Source of the DNA: Arthrospira sp. PCC 9108
GTDB lineage: Bacteria; Cyanobacteriota; Cyanobacteriia; Cyanobacteriales; Microcoleaceae
Length of the DNA: 64,000 nucleotides
Reading direction: 5' to 3'
NCBI GenBank assembly: GCA_016745315.1
Contig: CP066886.1
Coordinates: 6,696,501-6,760,500 of the forward strand
Part shown: positions 47,216 to 54,829 of the stretch, piece after piece
Position numbering within the stretch: position 1 is the first letter of the stretch
Layout of the letters: each line of letters opens with the position of its first letter
Made by a program: the position numbers and the translations under genes
Notes under the pieces: generated by a model
What the model was told of the DNA's origin: nothing
Seen by the model: only the letters and a program-made list of their open reading frames with translations
The model's database searches: none

Positions 47216-47500
47216 ATGTCAGGGGGTGGGTGTGTTGGTAAGCTAGTTATGAGGAGTGGTGAGGGAATGAGTGCGGGTGAGTTGCTGAGACAGGCGAATC
47301 AGTTGAAACGGTCTGGGAAGTTGGATGAGGCGATCGCGCTTGATCACCAGGTAATAGATATTAACCCCCATTTTGCTTGGGCTTATCATGGGTTAGGGGA
47401 TGCTTTGGTTAAGCAGGGCAATTTAGAAGAGGCTGTTACTTGTTATTCTGAAGGCTTGAAAATTAATCCGAACTCAGCTTGGCTATCTCCGAGGCTACGC
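47216..47500 (+). pseudogene. TPR protein 5' fragment, cut off by a repeat array
   Basis: It starts MSGGGCVGKLVMRSGEGMSA and reads through two TPR units (LKRSGKLDEAIALDHQVIDI, GDALVKQGNLEEAVTCYSEG). It then runs into short repeats after NPNSAWLSPRL at about 47495. Such TPR heads usually lead into long TPR/glycosyltransferase proteins in this group. A sister fragment at 57843 has the same leader and the same first 40 codons. The likely real start is the ATG at 47267 (MSAGELLRQANQ). Confidence 0.6.
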
Positions 47501-47762
47501 GATACGCACTACGGACACGCTACGCGATCGCACTTCTGAGACTCTAGGCGATCGCACTTCCCAGAGAGTAGGCGATAGGTCGCACTTCTGAGAGGCTAGG
47601 CGATAGGTCGCACTTCCCAGAGAGTAGGCGATACGCACTACGGACACGCTACGCGATCGCACTTCCGAGAATGTAGGCGATAGGTCGCACTTCCGAAAGG
47701 CTAGGCGATCGCACTTCTGAAAGGCTAGGCGATCGCACTTCTGAAAGGCTAGGCGATCGTAT
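47500..47762. repeat. Short dispersed repeat array with HIP1 cores
   Basis: About eleven units of 24-28 bp: HIP1 (GCGATCGC) or GCGATAGGTCGC followed by ACTTCYGARAGGCTAG-type tails. Two units use the longer CACTACGGACACGCTACGC form. It sits between a TPR fragment and the stop of the PIN toxin gene. Confidence 0.75.
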
Positions 47763-47774
47763 GCCAACTGTTTG

Positions 47775-48275
47775 CTATTCTTCTGCCAATTTTAAAAAAT
47801 GTTGATAAAGTTTGCTCTCTATCCGAAACTCCGCATCTTCGATCAACCGATCTATTAAAGGCTGTACGGCGGGAATTGCCTCTTGATGTTTGGCTTGTAG
47901 TAAAACACCCAGCAATCCGGTTACTTTTAATTGACAATCAGTTGCCAGCGCTCTGCCTCTCCGTTCATCCATGAGGAGCAGATCGGCTTTCAATTCCAGA
48001 GCCAGTACGATCGCTTCTGCTTCTCCGATATGAATGTGCCGTTGGGAAACTAAAATTTCATCAACTTGTCGGGTATTTTGGACGGGTCGAGTTACAATCC
48101 AGGGCAATGTTTGGACTTCGAGAGTGCCGGGAATGGGTTCGTCAGTTCCGGCCGGGGTCAATTCATTATAAACGGCGACGGGAAGGGTAATTGTCCCATA
48201 AAGTAAATGCAGAAGGTCGAGTTTTTCTATGGCGGCGAGATTGGTAATTGGGGAAGTGTCACTGACAACAATCAT
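47775..48275 (-). CDS. DUF3368 PIN-domain toxin
   Basis: 166 residues. It is a PIN nuclease fold with the first acidic residue in MIVVSDTSPITNLAAIEKLD, the middle one in HIGEAEAIVLALELKADLLL and the last in MDERRGRALATDCQLKVTG. These belong to the DUF3368 subgroup, which pairs with UPF0175 antitoxins. Its start overlaps the antitoxin stop by 4 bp (ATGA). It is likely an RNA-cleaving toxin; the target is unknown. Confidence 0.85.
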   Translation of the reverse strand: MIVVSDTSPITNLAAIEKLDLLHLLYGTITLPVAVYNELTPAGTDEPIPGTLEVQTLPWIVTRPVQNTRQVDEILVSQRHIHIGEAEAIVLALELKADLLLMDERRGRALATDCQLKVTGLLGVLLQAKHQEAIPAVQPLIDRLIEDAEFRIESKLYQHFLKLAEE

Positions 48276-48517
48276 AGGAGTCCCAGTGTTTTTAGGGTTT
48301 GTACATCTTGATTGAGTTCCTCAAAGTCATAATTCAGACATAAATCTCTTTTGGCGAGTTCGTGCTGAAATTCTAAAACAGTTAAACCCAACCAAGCCCG
48401 CACTTGTCCACCGCTAATTTTGTTTTTTTTGTACAGAATTAATGCCAGCTCGACCTTTAATTCATCTTCGCTGAGTTCGGCGGCTTTTAAAATCTCTTCG
48501 GGAATGAAAATACTCAT
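48272..48517 (-). CDS. UPF0175-family antitoxin
   Basis: 81 residues: MSIFIPEEILKAAELSEDEL, then LALILYKKNKISGGQVRAWL and LTVLEFQHELAKRDL. UPF0175 proteins are short helix-turn-helix antitoxins and carry the KxKIS-type segment seen here. It lies directly before and overlaps the DUF3368 PIN gene, the standard operon order. Confidence 0.85.
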   Translation of the reverse strand: MSIFIPEEILKAAELSEDELKVELALILYKKNKISGGQVRAWLGLTVLEFQHELAKRDLCLNYDFEELNQDVQTLKTLGLL

Positions 48518-48594
48518 AGACTCTCCCTTATTTATTGGCTTTAAATTGTACCATGACAGTTTCCTTCAAAAGTGTGCGACGATCACGTTGCGAT

Positions 48595-48755
48595 CGCTTG
48601 TAGTCCGGTATCTTGCCTGTATAATCGGGAGTATGATCGCACTTCCGAGAGGGTAGGCGATAGGTCGCACTTCCGAGAGGGTAGGCGATAGGTCGCACTT
48701 CCCAGAGGCTAGGCGATACTTCTGGCGGGCACGCTGCGCGATCGCCAACTCTGGC
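48595..48755. repeat. Short dispersed repeat array
   Basis: Starts with a TATCTTGCCTGTATAATCG copy at 48608. Then come three GGTCGCACTTCCGAGAGG-type units and a CTTCTGGCGGGCACGCTGC unit ending at a HIP1 octamer just before the nuclease-like gene. Confidence 0.7.
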
Positions 48756-48761
48756 TGTAAT

Positions 48762-49484
48762 TTACCATTGGCGGGGACGGAATTTATCATCATTTAAAAT
48801 CACGACGCTATCTCCTGACTGTGCCAACACAAATAAGCCGCGACGGTAGCCATAGCGGGCGACTTCTTCGGGAACCACCATTCCGGCGACGGCTCCCATG
48901 GCTTTGACATCACTATAACGGGGCATTAACGGCTTGAATTTTTCGAGTCTTTCCAGGTGTTCGTCGATGTCGGTTTGGCTGAGTTTGCTTTTGACTTCCA
49001 CTAATATGGCTTGGTCGCTGTTGACGACGAGCAAATCAATTTCTAGGGCTTCTCCAAAGCGTTTAACCGAGAGGTCGCCGTGAAATTCATTGACAGCAAT
49101 TCCCCTTTTTTGAAACAGTTGGACGGCGGCGGGGCGTACCTGCCATTCGACAAATTCTCCGAGGCGGTTTCCCAATTTGCCTAATTCCTGGTTGAGTTTT
49201 TCATTCTGTTGTTTGATGATTCGTTCGGTTTCCCGGAAGCGGCGTTCGCGCAGCGTCTCGGAACGAGAATCGCTTTCTTGGGACTGTTCCCGGAAGCGGC
49301 GTTCGCGCAGCGTCTCGGAACGAGAATCGCTTTCTTGGGACTGTTCCCGGAAGCGGCGTTCGCGCAGCGTCTCGGAACGAGAATCGCTTTCTTGGGACTG
49401 TTCTTTGAGGAGTCGTTCAGTTTCCTTTTGGGCTTCTATGAGTTCTCCTAGCAGCCTCCAAACATCGTCAGCATTGGTGGTCAT
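48762..49484 (-). CDS. Coiled-coil PD-(D/E)XK nuclease-like protein, copy 1
   Basis: About 240 residues from ATG 49484 (MTTNADDVWRLLGELIEAQK). The N-terminal half is a coiled coil with three 19-residue repeats (REQSQESDSRSETLRERRF). The C-terminal half has the PD-(D/E)XK-type core EIDLLVVNSDQAILVEVKSK (D then ExK) and ends VVILNDDKFRPRQW. It resembles DUF3782-type proteins of cyanobacteria, of unproved function. It is the longest coil of the seven copies in this island. Each repeat is a 33-bp unit enlarged by a 24-bp short-repeat insertion at a HIP1 site. Confidence 0.8.
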   Translation of the reverse strand: MTTNADDVWRLLGELIEAQKETERLLKEQSQESDSRSETLRERRFREQSQESDSRSETLRERRFREQSQESDSRSETLRERRFRETERIIKQQNEKLNQELGKLGNRLGEFVEWQVRPAAVQLFQKRGIAVNEFHGDLSVKRFGEALEIDLLVVNSDQAILVEVKSKLSQTDIDEHLERLEKFKPLMPRYSDVKAMGAVAGMVVPEEVARYGYRRGLFVLAQSGDSVVILNDDKFRPRQW

Positions 49485-49533
49485 GGGGGTTGTCCTCTGG
49501 GTTATTTCAACCATCCATTTTACCCACTTTCCA

Positions 49534-49806
49534 CTATGCGATCGCTTTCTGGTAAGATGCGATCGCTTCTTCCCAACGCCCCAACTGCTCTAAAGCCTCC
49601 CCCAGCTTGTAGTGAGACCAATGAAAAATTGGATGATGAGCGATCGCTTTCTGATAAGCATCCACAGCTTCTTCTAGCTTACCGATCCGCAGCAGTTGAT
49701 TACCCCGAACAAAATCGCCGACCAATTGGCTGACTCCCCAGATTACATCATAGAAGATAAGGCACAAACCACCGCCAATTATACCAAAGCGGTAGATATT
49801 TGTCAA
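49534..49806 (-). pseudogene. TPR protein fragment
   Basis: 90 residues: MTNIYRFGIIGGGLCLIFYD, then two TPR units (LLRIGKLEEAVDAYQKAIAH, KLGEALEQLGRWEEAIASY), ending at a HIP1 site with QKAIA and stop. The final bases (GCGATCGCTTTCTGGTAAGA on the plus strand) recur upstream of the other nuclease-like copies, where the TPR part is lost. It could be an intact 90-residue TPR protein, but other copies suggest truncation. Confidence 0.55.
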
Positions 49807-50032
49807 GTTGCGTTAGCCTCGTGATCTCGTATGATGCTGGGATATGTCAGGGGCTCGGTGTGTTGGTAAGTTAGTTATGAGGAGTGGTCAAGGAATGAAG
49901 CGATCGCTCTACGCACAGGCGATCGCTTGTTTCGAGAAAGGGGGTTTTTTGAAAAAACGGGGTTTGTTAATTTCCTTTGGCTGCTCTGTAGATGATGGTT
50001 AATTTCATGGTAGATTATCCTTGGCTAGATTT
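49807..50032. repeat. Duplicated spacer: TPR-gene leader remnant plus palindrome
   Basis: 49843-49895 matches the leader of the TPR fragments at 47213 and 57840 (GATATGTCAGGGG... to GAGGAGTGG) and breaks at a HIP1 site. 49919-50032 (GCGATCGCTTGTTTCGAG to TTGGCTAGATTT) recurs exactly at 51579-51692. Confidence 0.7.
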
Positions 50033-50110
50033 TGTCAAGTACGGATAACCGAATACTTTATGGCGGGAAACCGATATAAGTGACGGTTTGAGTGGGGGGT
50101 GTCGAGGTGG
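50033..50110 (+). repeat. 78-bp repeat R2, copy a
   Basis: Begins TGTCAAGTACGGATAACCG, includes a hairpin (AAACCG...CGGTTT) and ends GTGTCGAGGTGG. It flanks the first J-domain/nuclease cassette on its left. Confidence 0.8.
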
Positions 50111-50167
50111 TTGCGATCGCTGTTGATTGTTGATTATAATTGTGGGAGCCGGGATTGTTGGGTTGAT

Positions 50168-50665
50168 ATGAACTATTCCTCTGCATTAGCTGTAATTCAA
50201 GAAAAATACCCCCATGTGGCAGTGATTGAGGTGTGGGCGAATGTCCTGTTTTTACGAATGACTAAGGGGCGTTGTGTTTTCTACCCGAAAAAGGGGACGA
50301 TTTGGGCGCACCTGGAAACGGGGACTTGGGTGTTGGCGGCGGATAATCAAGTGGCGGCGAGAAAGTTATATAAACAAATGGCAATTAAACTGCATCCTGA
50401 TAAGCAGTCGGGTAGTCACGAGAAGTTTATTAAGCTGACAAATTGTTCCGAAAATTATGAAGCAATTAGAATTAGATTTGGGGCTGAATTTGACGACGAC
50501 TACCCGGAAGACCCCAAATACTCCAAATACCACTACTACACCGCCAGACAAAGCCACGAGTGGTTCAGAGAAACCTACAGCAGTTATAAAGCCTGGGTTA
50601 AAAGACGCAAGGAACAAGACGAGTACGCCAGACGACAAGTGGAAAAGTGGGGGTGTCCTTTTTGA
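50168..50665 (+). CDS. HPD/J-domain-like protein, copy 1
   Basis: 165 residues from ATG 50168 (MNYSSALAVIQEKYPHVAVI). The middle carries a J-domain-like segment, KLYKQMAIKLHPDKQSGSHE then KFIKLTN, with the HPD tripeptide that stimulates Hsp70. The C-terminal part is acidic/aromatic (DDDYPEDPKYSKYHYY). Substitutions between the three copies near the 3' end are mostly silent or conservative in this frame, so it is the translated frame up to the TGA at 50663. The next gene lies in the +1 frame right after CCTTTTTGA, a possible frameshift site (see findings). Family not recognised. Confidence 0.65.
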   Translation: MNYSSALAVIQEKYPHVAVIEVWANVLFLRMTKGRCVFYPKKGTIWAHLETGTWVLAADNQVAARKLYKQMAIKLHPDKQSGSHEKFIKLTNCSENYEAIRIRFGAEFDDDYPEDPKYSKYHYYTARQSHEWFRETYSSYKAWVKRRKEQDEYARRQVEKWGCPF

Positions 50666-51206
50666 TGAAACCAGTCGCCGGGTGCTAGAGAGAAGACCTC
50701 GGTTTGAGAAGGATTATCAAAAAGATTTGACTTTCTACCTGGCTAAGGCTTGTGAATATTTACCCTGGCGTTTTTATGTGGAGTTCGAGGTGAATTGTGG
50801 GGGAAAGCAGGGTTTTATTGACCTGGTGTTAAAAACCCCAAGCCCTCAACATATATTGATAGAGTTGAAAAAAGGGACGATAACTATTGAGATTATTAAT
50901 GAGGTTTTGGAGAGGGACTATGTGGAGGGGTATAAGCAACGCACCAAGAATGGTAAATATCCGATACTTTATATCATTGGTTATCAATTTGAACCGGAGG
51001 CTGAAGATTACGCAGATAGGCTTAACGAAGAATGGAATTGGCAGTTGAAAAGGTATAAATATAAGCCTCAAGTTATGGTGAGGAATTATGCACAATTAAT
51101 GGGGTTTTTGGACTCTCGGTTAACGGAAACTGATATCGGTGGTTTTGAGTTGGACCGGGTGAGGCGGGATGTTCCTTTATTGTATGAGTTGCCCATGGGG
51201 GATTAG
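50457..51206 (+). CDS. PD-(D/E)XK nuclease, copy 1, overlapping the J-like gene
   Basis: The open frame is 249 residues, but the first ~70 (Thr/Pro-rich) overlap the J-like gene in another frame and are probably untranslated. The real product likely begins near VLERRPRFEKDYQKDLTFYL (GTG 50682) or by +1 frameshift from the upstream gene. The core GFIDLVLKTPSPQHILIELK with D then ExK, followed by EVLERDYVEGYKQRTKN, is a PD-(D/E)XK nuclease of the NucS/DUF91-like kind. The region at about 50981-51060 differs strongly between copies while flanks are identical. Role unknown; defence or DNA repair is a guess. Confidence 0.65.
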   Translation: MKQLELDLGLNLTTTTRKTPNTPNTTTTPPDKATSGSEKPTAVIKPGLKDARNKTSTPDDKWKSGGVLFDETSRRVLERRPRFEKDYQKDLTFYLAKACEYLPWRFYVEFEVNCGGKQGFIDLVLKTPSPQHILIELKKGTITIEIINEVLERDYVEGYKQRTKNGKYPILYIIGYQFEPEAEDYADRLNEEWNWQLKRYKYKPQVMVRNYAQLMGFLDSRLTETDIGGFELDRVRRDVPLLYELPMGD

Positions 51207-51225
51207 ATACCATAAAACATGATAT

Positions 51226-51304
51226 TTGTCAAGGTGCGAATAACCGAATACTTTATGCCGGGAAACCGATATAAGTGACGGTTTGAGTGGGGGGTGTCGA
51301 GGTG
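51226..51304 (+). repeat. 78-bp repeat R2, copy b
   Basis: Same as copy a with TGTCAAGGTGCGAATAACCG at the start. It lies just after the copy-1 nuclease stop. Confidence 0.8.
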
Positions 51305-51590
51305 ATGGCGATACGTCGCACTCCGAGGCTACGCGATCGCACTTCCGAGAGAGAATGTAGGCGATACTTCTGGCGGGCACGCTACGCGATCGCACTTCCG
51401 AGAGGCTAGGCGATCGCACTTCCGAGAGGGTAGGCGATACTTCTGGCGGGCACGCTGCGCGAACGCACTTCCGAGAATGTAGGCGATCGCACTTCCGAGA
51501 GGCTAGGCGATACGTCGCACTCCGAGGCTACGCGAACGCACTTCCCAGAGAGGGCGATACGTCGCACTCCGACCCTAGGCGATCGCTTGT
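51304..51590. repeat. Short dispersed repeat array
   Basis: About ten units with HIP1 cores and tails ACTTCCGAGAGGCTAG, ACTTCTGGCGGGCACGCTGC and CGTCGCACTCCGAGGCTA. It separates cassette 1 from the duplicated spacer of cassette 2. Confidence 0.75.
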
Positions 51591-51692
51591 TTCGAGAAAG
51601 GGGGTTTTTTGAAAAAACGGGGTTTGTTAATTTCCTTTGGCTGCTCTGTAGATGATGGTTAATTTCATGGTAGATTATCCTTGGCTAGATTT
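51591..51692. repeat. Copy of the 49930-50032 spacer
   Basis: Identical over its length to the spacer before cassette 1, including the palindrome GGGGGTTTTTTGAAAAAACG. It shows that the cassette was duplicated together with its left flank. Confidence 0.8.
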
Positions 51693-51770
51693 TGTCAAGT
51701 ACGGATAACCGAATACTTTATGGCGGGAAACCGATATAAGTGACGGTTTGAGTGGGGGGTGTCGAGGTGG
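51693..51770 (+). repeat. 78-bp repeat R2, copy c
   Basis: Identical to copy a; left flank of cassette 2. Confidence 0.8.
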
Positions 51771-51827
51771 TTGCGATCGCCGTTTATTGTTGATTATAAT
51801 TGTGGGAGCCGGGATTGTTGGGTTGAT

Positions 51828-52325
51828 ATGAACTATTCCTCTGCATTAGCTGTAATTCAAGAAAAATACCCCCATGTGGCAGTGATTGAGGTGTGGGCGA
51901 ATGTCCTGTTTTTACGAATGACTAAGGGGCGTTGTGTTTTCTACCCGAAAAAGGGGACGATTTGGGCGCACCTGGAAACGGGGACTTGGGTGTTGGCGGC
52001 GGATAATCAAGTGGCGGCGAGAAAGTTATATAAACAAATGGCAATTAAACTGCATCCTGATAAGCAGTCGGGTAGTCACGAGAAGTTTATTAAGCTGACA
52101 AATTGTTCCGAAAATTATGAAGCAATTAGAATTAGATTTGGGGCTGAATTTGACGACGACTACCCGGAAGACCCCAAATACTCCAAATACCACTACTACA
52201 CCGCCAGACAAAGCCACGAGTGGTTCAGAGAAACCTACAGCAGTTATAAAGCCTGGGTTAAAAGACAGAAAGAACACGACGAGTACGCTAGACGACAAAT
52301 CGAAGAACTCGGCGTGCCTTTTTGA
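51828..52325 (+). CDS. HPD/J-domain-like protein, copy 2
   Basis: 165 residues from ATG 51828, nearly identical to copy 1. Differences are confined to the last 25 codons (for example RQKEHDEYARRQIEELGVPF), where changes are silent or conservative in this frame. The LHPDKQSGSHEKF J-like segment is identical. It ends CCTTTTTGA, as in the other copies, with the nuclease frame directly following. Confidence 0.65.
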   Translation: MNYSSALAVIQEKYPHVAVIEVWANVLFLRMTKGRCVFYPKKGTIWAHLETGTWVLAADNQVAARKLYKQMAIKLHPDKQSGSHEKFIKLTNCSENYEAIRIRFGAEFDDDYPEDPKYSKYHYYTARQSHEWFRETYSSYKAWVKRQKEHDEYARRQIEELGVPF

Positions 52326-52875
52326 TGAAACCAGTCGCCGGGTGCTAGAGAGAAGACCTCGATTTGAGAAGGATTATCAGCAACAGTTGGTTTATTATTT
52401 GACTAAGGCTTGTCAGTATCTGCCTTGGCGTTTATATATAGAGTTCGAGGTGAATGTTAGGGGAAAGCAGCGTTTTATTGACTTGGTGTTAAAAACCCCA
52501 AGCCCTCAACATATATTGATGGAGTTGAAAAAAGGGACGATAACTATTGAGATTATTAATGAGGTTTTGGAGAGAGGCTATGTGGAGGGGTATAAGCAAC
52601 GCACCAAGAATAGTAAATATCCGATACTTTATATTATTGGTAAAGCGGTTAGTGCTGAGGCTGAAGAATATACTAATCTGACTAATCAACAGTGGAAGAG
52701 AGAGTTTAAAAGGTGTAAACATAAACCTCAAGTTATCCTGAGAACCTATTCTAAATTAATGGGGTTTTTGGACTCTCGGTTAACGGAAACTGATATCGGT
52801 GGTTTTGAGTTGGACCGGGTGAGGCGGGATGTTCCTTTATTGTATGAGTTGCTCATGGGGGATTATATACCATAA
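52117..52875 (+). CDS. PD-(D/E)XK nuclease, copy 2
   Basis: The open frame is 252 residues; the translated part probably starts near VLERRPRFEKDYQQQLVYYL (after 52341). The core RFIDLVLKTPSPQHILMELK keeps D and ExK. Compared with copies 1 and 3, two blocks are strongly changed: VYYLTKACQYLPWRLYIEFE, and the region at about 52641-52755 (KAVSAEAEEYTNLTNQQWKR). The C-terminus from LMGFLDSRLTETDIGGF is identical. It ends DYIP, four residues longer than copy 1 because the stop is mutated. Confidence 0.65.
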   Translation: MKQLELDLGLNLTTTTRKTPNTPNTTTTPPDKATSGSEKPTAVIKPGLKDRKNTTSTLDDKSKNSACLFDETSRRVLERRPRFEKDYQQQLVYYLTKACQYLPWRLYIEFEVNVRGKQRFIDLVLKTPSPQHILMELKKGTITIEIINEVLERGYVEGYKQRTKNSKYPILYIIGKAVSAEAEEYTNLTNQQWKREFKRCKHKPQVILRTYSKLMGFLDSRLTETDIGGFELDRVRRDVPLLYELLMGDYIP

Positions 52876-52885
52876 AAAATGATAT

Positions 52886-52965
52886 TTGTCAAGGTGCGAA
52901 TAACCGAATACTTGATGGCGGGAAACCGATATAAGTGACGGTTTGAGTGGGGGGGTGTCGAGGTG
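52886..52965 (+). repeat. 78-bp repeat R2, copy d
   Basis: Sits between cassettes 2 and 3 and serves as the right flank of one and the left flank of the other. It has one extra G in the G-run. Confidence 0.8.
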
Positions 52966-53023
52966 GTGGCGATCGCCGTTGATTGTTGATTATAATTATG
53001 GGAGCCGGGATTGTTGGGTTGAT

Positions 53024-53521
53024 ATGAACTATTCCTCTGCATTAGCTGTAATTCAAGAAAAATACCCCCATGTGGCAGTGATTGAGGTGTGGGCGAATGT
53101 CCTGTTTTTACGAATGACTAAGGGGCGTTGTGTTTTCTACCCGAAAAAGGGGACGATTTGGGCGCACCTGGAAACGGGGACTTGGGTGTTGGCGGCGGAT
53201 AATCAAGTGGCGGCGAGAAAGTTATATAAACAAATGGCAATTAAACTGCATCCTGATAAGCAGTCGGGTAGTCACGAGAAGTTTATTAAGCTGACAAATT
53301 GTTACGAAAATTATGAAGCAATTAGAATTAGATTTGGGGCTGAATTTGACGACGACTACCCGGAAGACCCCAAATACTCCAAATACCACTACTACACCGC
53401 CAGACAAAGCCACGAGTGGTTCAGAGAAACCTACAGCAGTTATAAAGCCTGGGTCAAAAGACGCAAGGAACAAGACGAGTACGCCAGACAGCAAGTCGAA
53501 GAACTCGGCGTGCCTTTTTGA
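53024..53521 (+). CDS. HPD/J-domain-like protein, copy 3
   Basis: 165 residues from ATG 53024. It differs from copy 1 by NCYENYEAI (Tyr for Ser) and a few residues at the C-terminus (YARQQVEELGVPF). The HPD segment is identical. The same TGA-plus-one arrangement with the downstream nuclease is kept. Confidence 0.65.
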   Translation: MNYSSALAVIQEKYPHVAVIEVWANVLFLRMTKGRCVFYPKKGTIWAHLETGTWVLAADNQVAARKLYKQMAIKLHPDKQSGSHEKFIKLTNCYENYEAIRIRFGAEFDDDYPEDPKYSKYHYYTARQSHEWFRETYSSYKAWVKRRKEQDEYARQQVEELGVPF

Positions 53522-54071
53522 TGAAACCAGTCGCCGGGTGTTGGTGAGAAGACCTCGGTTTGAGAAGGATTATCAAAAGGATTTGACTTTCTACCTGGCT
53601 AAGGCTTGTGAATATTTACCCTGGCGTTTTTATGTGGAGTTCGAGGTGAATTGTGGGGGAAAGCAGGGTTTTATTGACCTGGTGTTAAAAACCCCAAGCC
53701 CTCAACATATGTTGATGGAGTTGAAAAAAGGGACGATAACTATTGAGATTATTAATGAGGTTTTGGAGAGAGGCTATGTGGAGGGGTATAAGCAACGCAC
53801 CAAGAATGGTAAATATCCGATACTTTATATTATTGGGAATGATTTTTCCCCGGCAACTGAAGAATATGGTAAGTCTGTTAACCAACAGTTCAGGTTAAAG
53901 TTTAAAAGATGTAAGTATAAGCCTCAAGTTCTGGTGAGGAATTATGCACAATTAATGGGGTTTTTGGACTCTCGGTTAACGGAAACTGATATCGGTGGTT
54001 TTGAGTTAGACCGGGTGAGGCGGGATGTTCCTTTATTGTATGAGTTGCCCATGGGGGATTATATACCATAA
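53313..54071 (+). CDS. PD-(D/E)XK nuclease, copy 3
   Basis: The open frame is 252 residues; translation probably begins around VLVRRPRFEKDYQKDLTFYL. The core GFIDLVLKTPSPQHMLMELK is intact. The variable patch at about 53837-53920 reads NDFSPATEEYGKSVNQQFRL, unlike both other copies. The N-terminal nuclease part matches copy 1 while the C-terminal tail (GDYIP) matches copy 2, so the copies are mosaics. Confidence 0.65.
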   Translation: MKQLELDLGLNLTTTTRKTPNTPNTTTTPPDKATSGSEKPTAVIKPGSKDARNKTSTPDSKSKNSACLFDETSRRVLVRRPRFEKDYQKDLTFYLAKACEYLPWRFYVEFEVNCGGKQGFIDLVLKTPSPQHMLMELKKGTITIEIINEVLERGYVEGYKQRTKNGKYPILYIIGNDFSPATEEYGKSVNQQFRLKFKRCKYKPQVLVRNYAQLMGFLDSRLTETDIGGFELDRVRRDVPLLYELPMGDYIP

Positions 54072-54081
54072 AACATGATAT

Positions 54082-54160
54082 TTGTCAAGGTGCGAATAAC
54101 CGAATACTTTATGCCGGGAAACCGATATAAGTGACGGTTTGAGTGGGGGGTGTCGAGGTG
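54082..54160 (+). repeat. 78-bp repeat R2, copy e
   Basis: Right flank of cassette 3, with the same start variant as copies b and d (TTTGTCAAGGTGCGAATAAC). Confidence 0.8.
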
Positions 54161-54317
54161 GTGGCGATACGTCGCACTCCGAGGAGCTGAGGGCGGGCAA
54201 TGCTTTGGAGGCTCGAAATTTGTGTTATAGTAGGTGTCCGTGGAAATTTGAGAGGTAAGTTGATGCGGTATATCAAAGAAATTTTCAAAGATGGGTTCTA
54301 GATTTGAGGAATGGTGT

Positions 54318-54572
54318 ATGAATGTAAAGTCCATGTCTACTTCAGAACAAAAAATTTATAATTACACGGTGATTTTTGAAAAAGAATCAGAGGGGGGTTA
54401 TCATGCTTTTTGTCCGGTTTTGAAAGGGTGTCACAGTCAGGGAGATGATTTTGAGGAAGCCTTGGTAAATATCACGGAAGCAATGGAATTATATATTGAT
54501 AGTTTGCTTGAGGATAAAGAACCGATACCTGAAGAGAATCTGATCATCAAGCCTGTCCAGATCGCCCGATGA
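54318..54572 (+). CDS. hicB: HicB-family antitoxin
   Basis: About 84 residues from ATG 54318, which has a TGAGGA ribosome site; the frame opens at 54291. It contains the HicB fold VIFEKESEGGYHAFCPVLKG, then CHSQGDDFEEALVNITEAME. It ends PVQIAR, overlapping hicA by 4 bp (ATGA). No DNA-binding tail is evident. Confidence 0.88.
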   Translation: MNVKSMSTSEQKIYNYTVIFEKESEGGYHAFCPVLKGCHSQGDDFEEALVNITEAMELYIDSLLEDKEPIPEENLIIKPVQIAR

Positions 54573-54802
54573 GTAATTTTCCGACAGTTAAGGCGAAAGA
54601 TTTTATCCGAGTCATTAGCAAATTAGGTTATCAATTACACCGACAGAAAGGAAGTCATGTGATTTATAAACACTCATCGGGTCAAAGGGTTGTTGTACCG
54701 ATCCACCCGGGTAAAGATTTGAAACCTGGAACTTTATCGGGAATGATTAAGGATATTGGATTGGAGAAAAGGGAGTTTTTTGATTTGTTAAATAATCCAT
54801 AA
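54569..54802 (+). CDS. hicA: HicA-family toxin
   Basis: 77 residues: VKAKDFIRVISKLGYQLHRQ, catalytic His in KGSHVIYKHSSGQRVVVPIH and LKPGTLSGMIKDIGLEKREF. It is a complete HicA mRNA interferase, translationally coupled to hicB. A fragment of this gene is embedded at 44676-44734. Confidence 0.9.
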   Translation: MSNFPTVKAKDFIRVISKLGYQLHRQKGSHVIYKHSSGQRVVVPIHPGKDLKPGTLSGMIKDIGLEKREFFDLLNNP

Positions 54803-54829
54803 AAATCGGGGGTGCGATATGTGCTTCGC

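Noticed and set aside
49177..49593. Plus-strand Arg/Ser-rich ORFs opposite each nuclease-like gene
   Set aside because: They are mirror frames of the coil repeat on the coding strand, present in every copy for that reason.
50457..50665. Thr/Pro-rich N-terminus of the nuclease frame as real protein
   Set aside because: Copy-to-copy changes are silent in the overlapping J-like frame but not in this one, so it is most likely a shadow.
50033..54160. Integron-like cassette array with attC sites
   Set aside because: R2 repeats lack the RYYYAAC/GTTRRRY core pair, and no integron integrase is present in the window.
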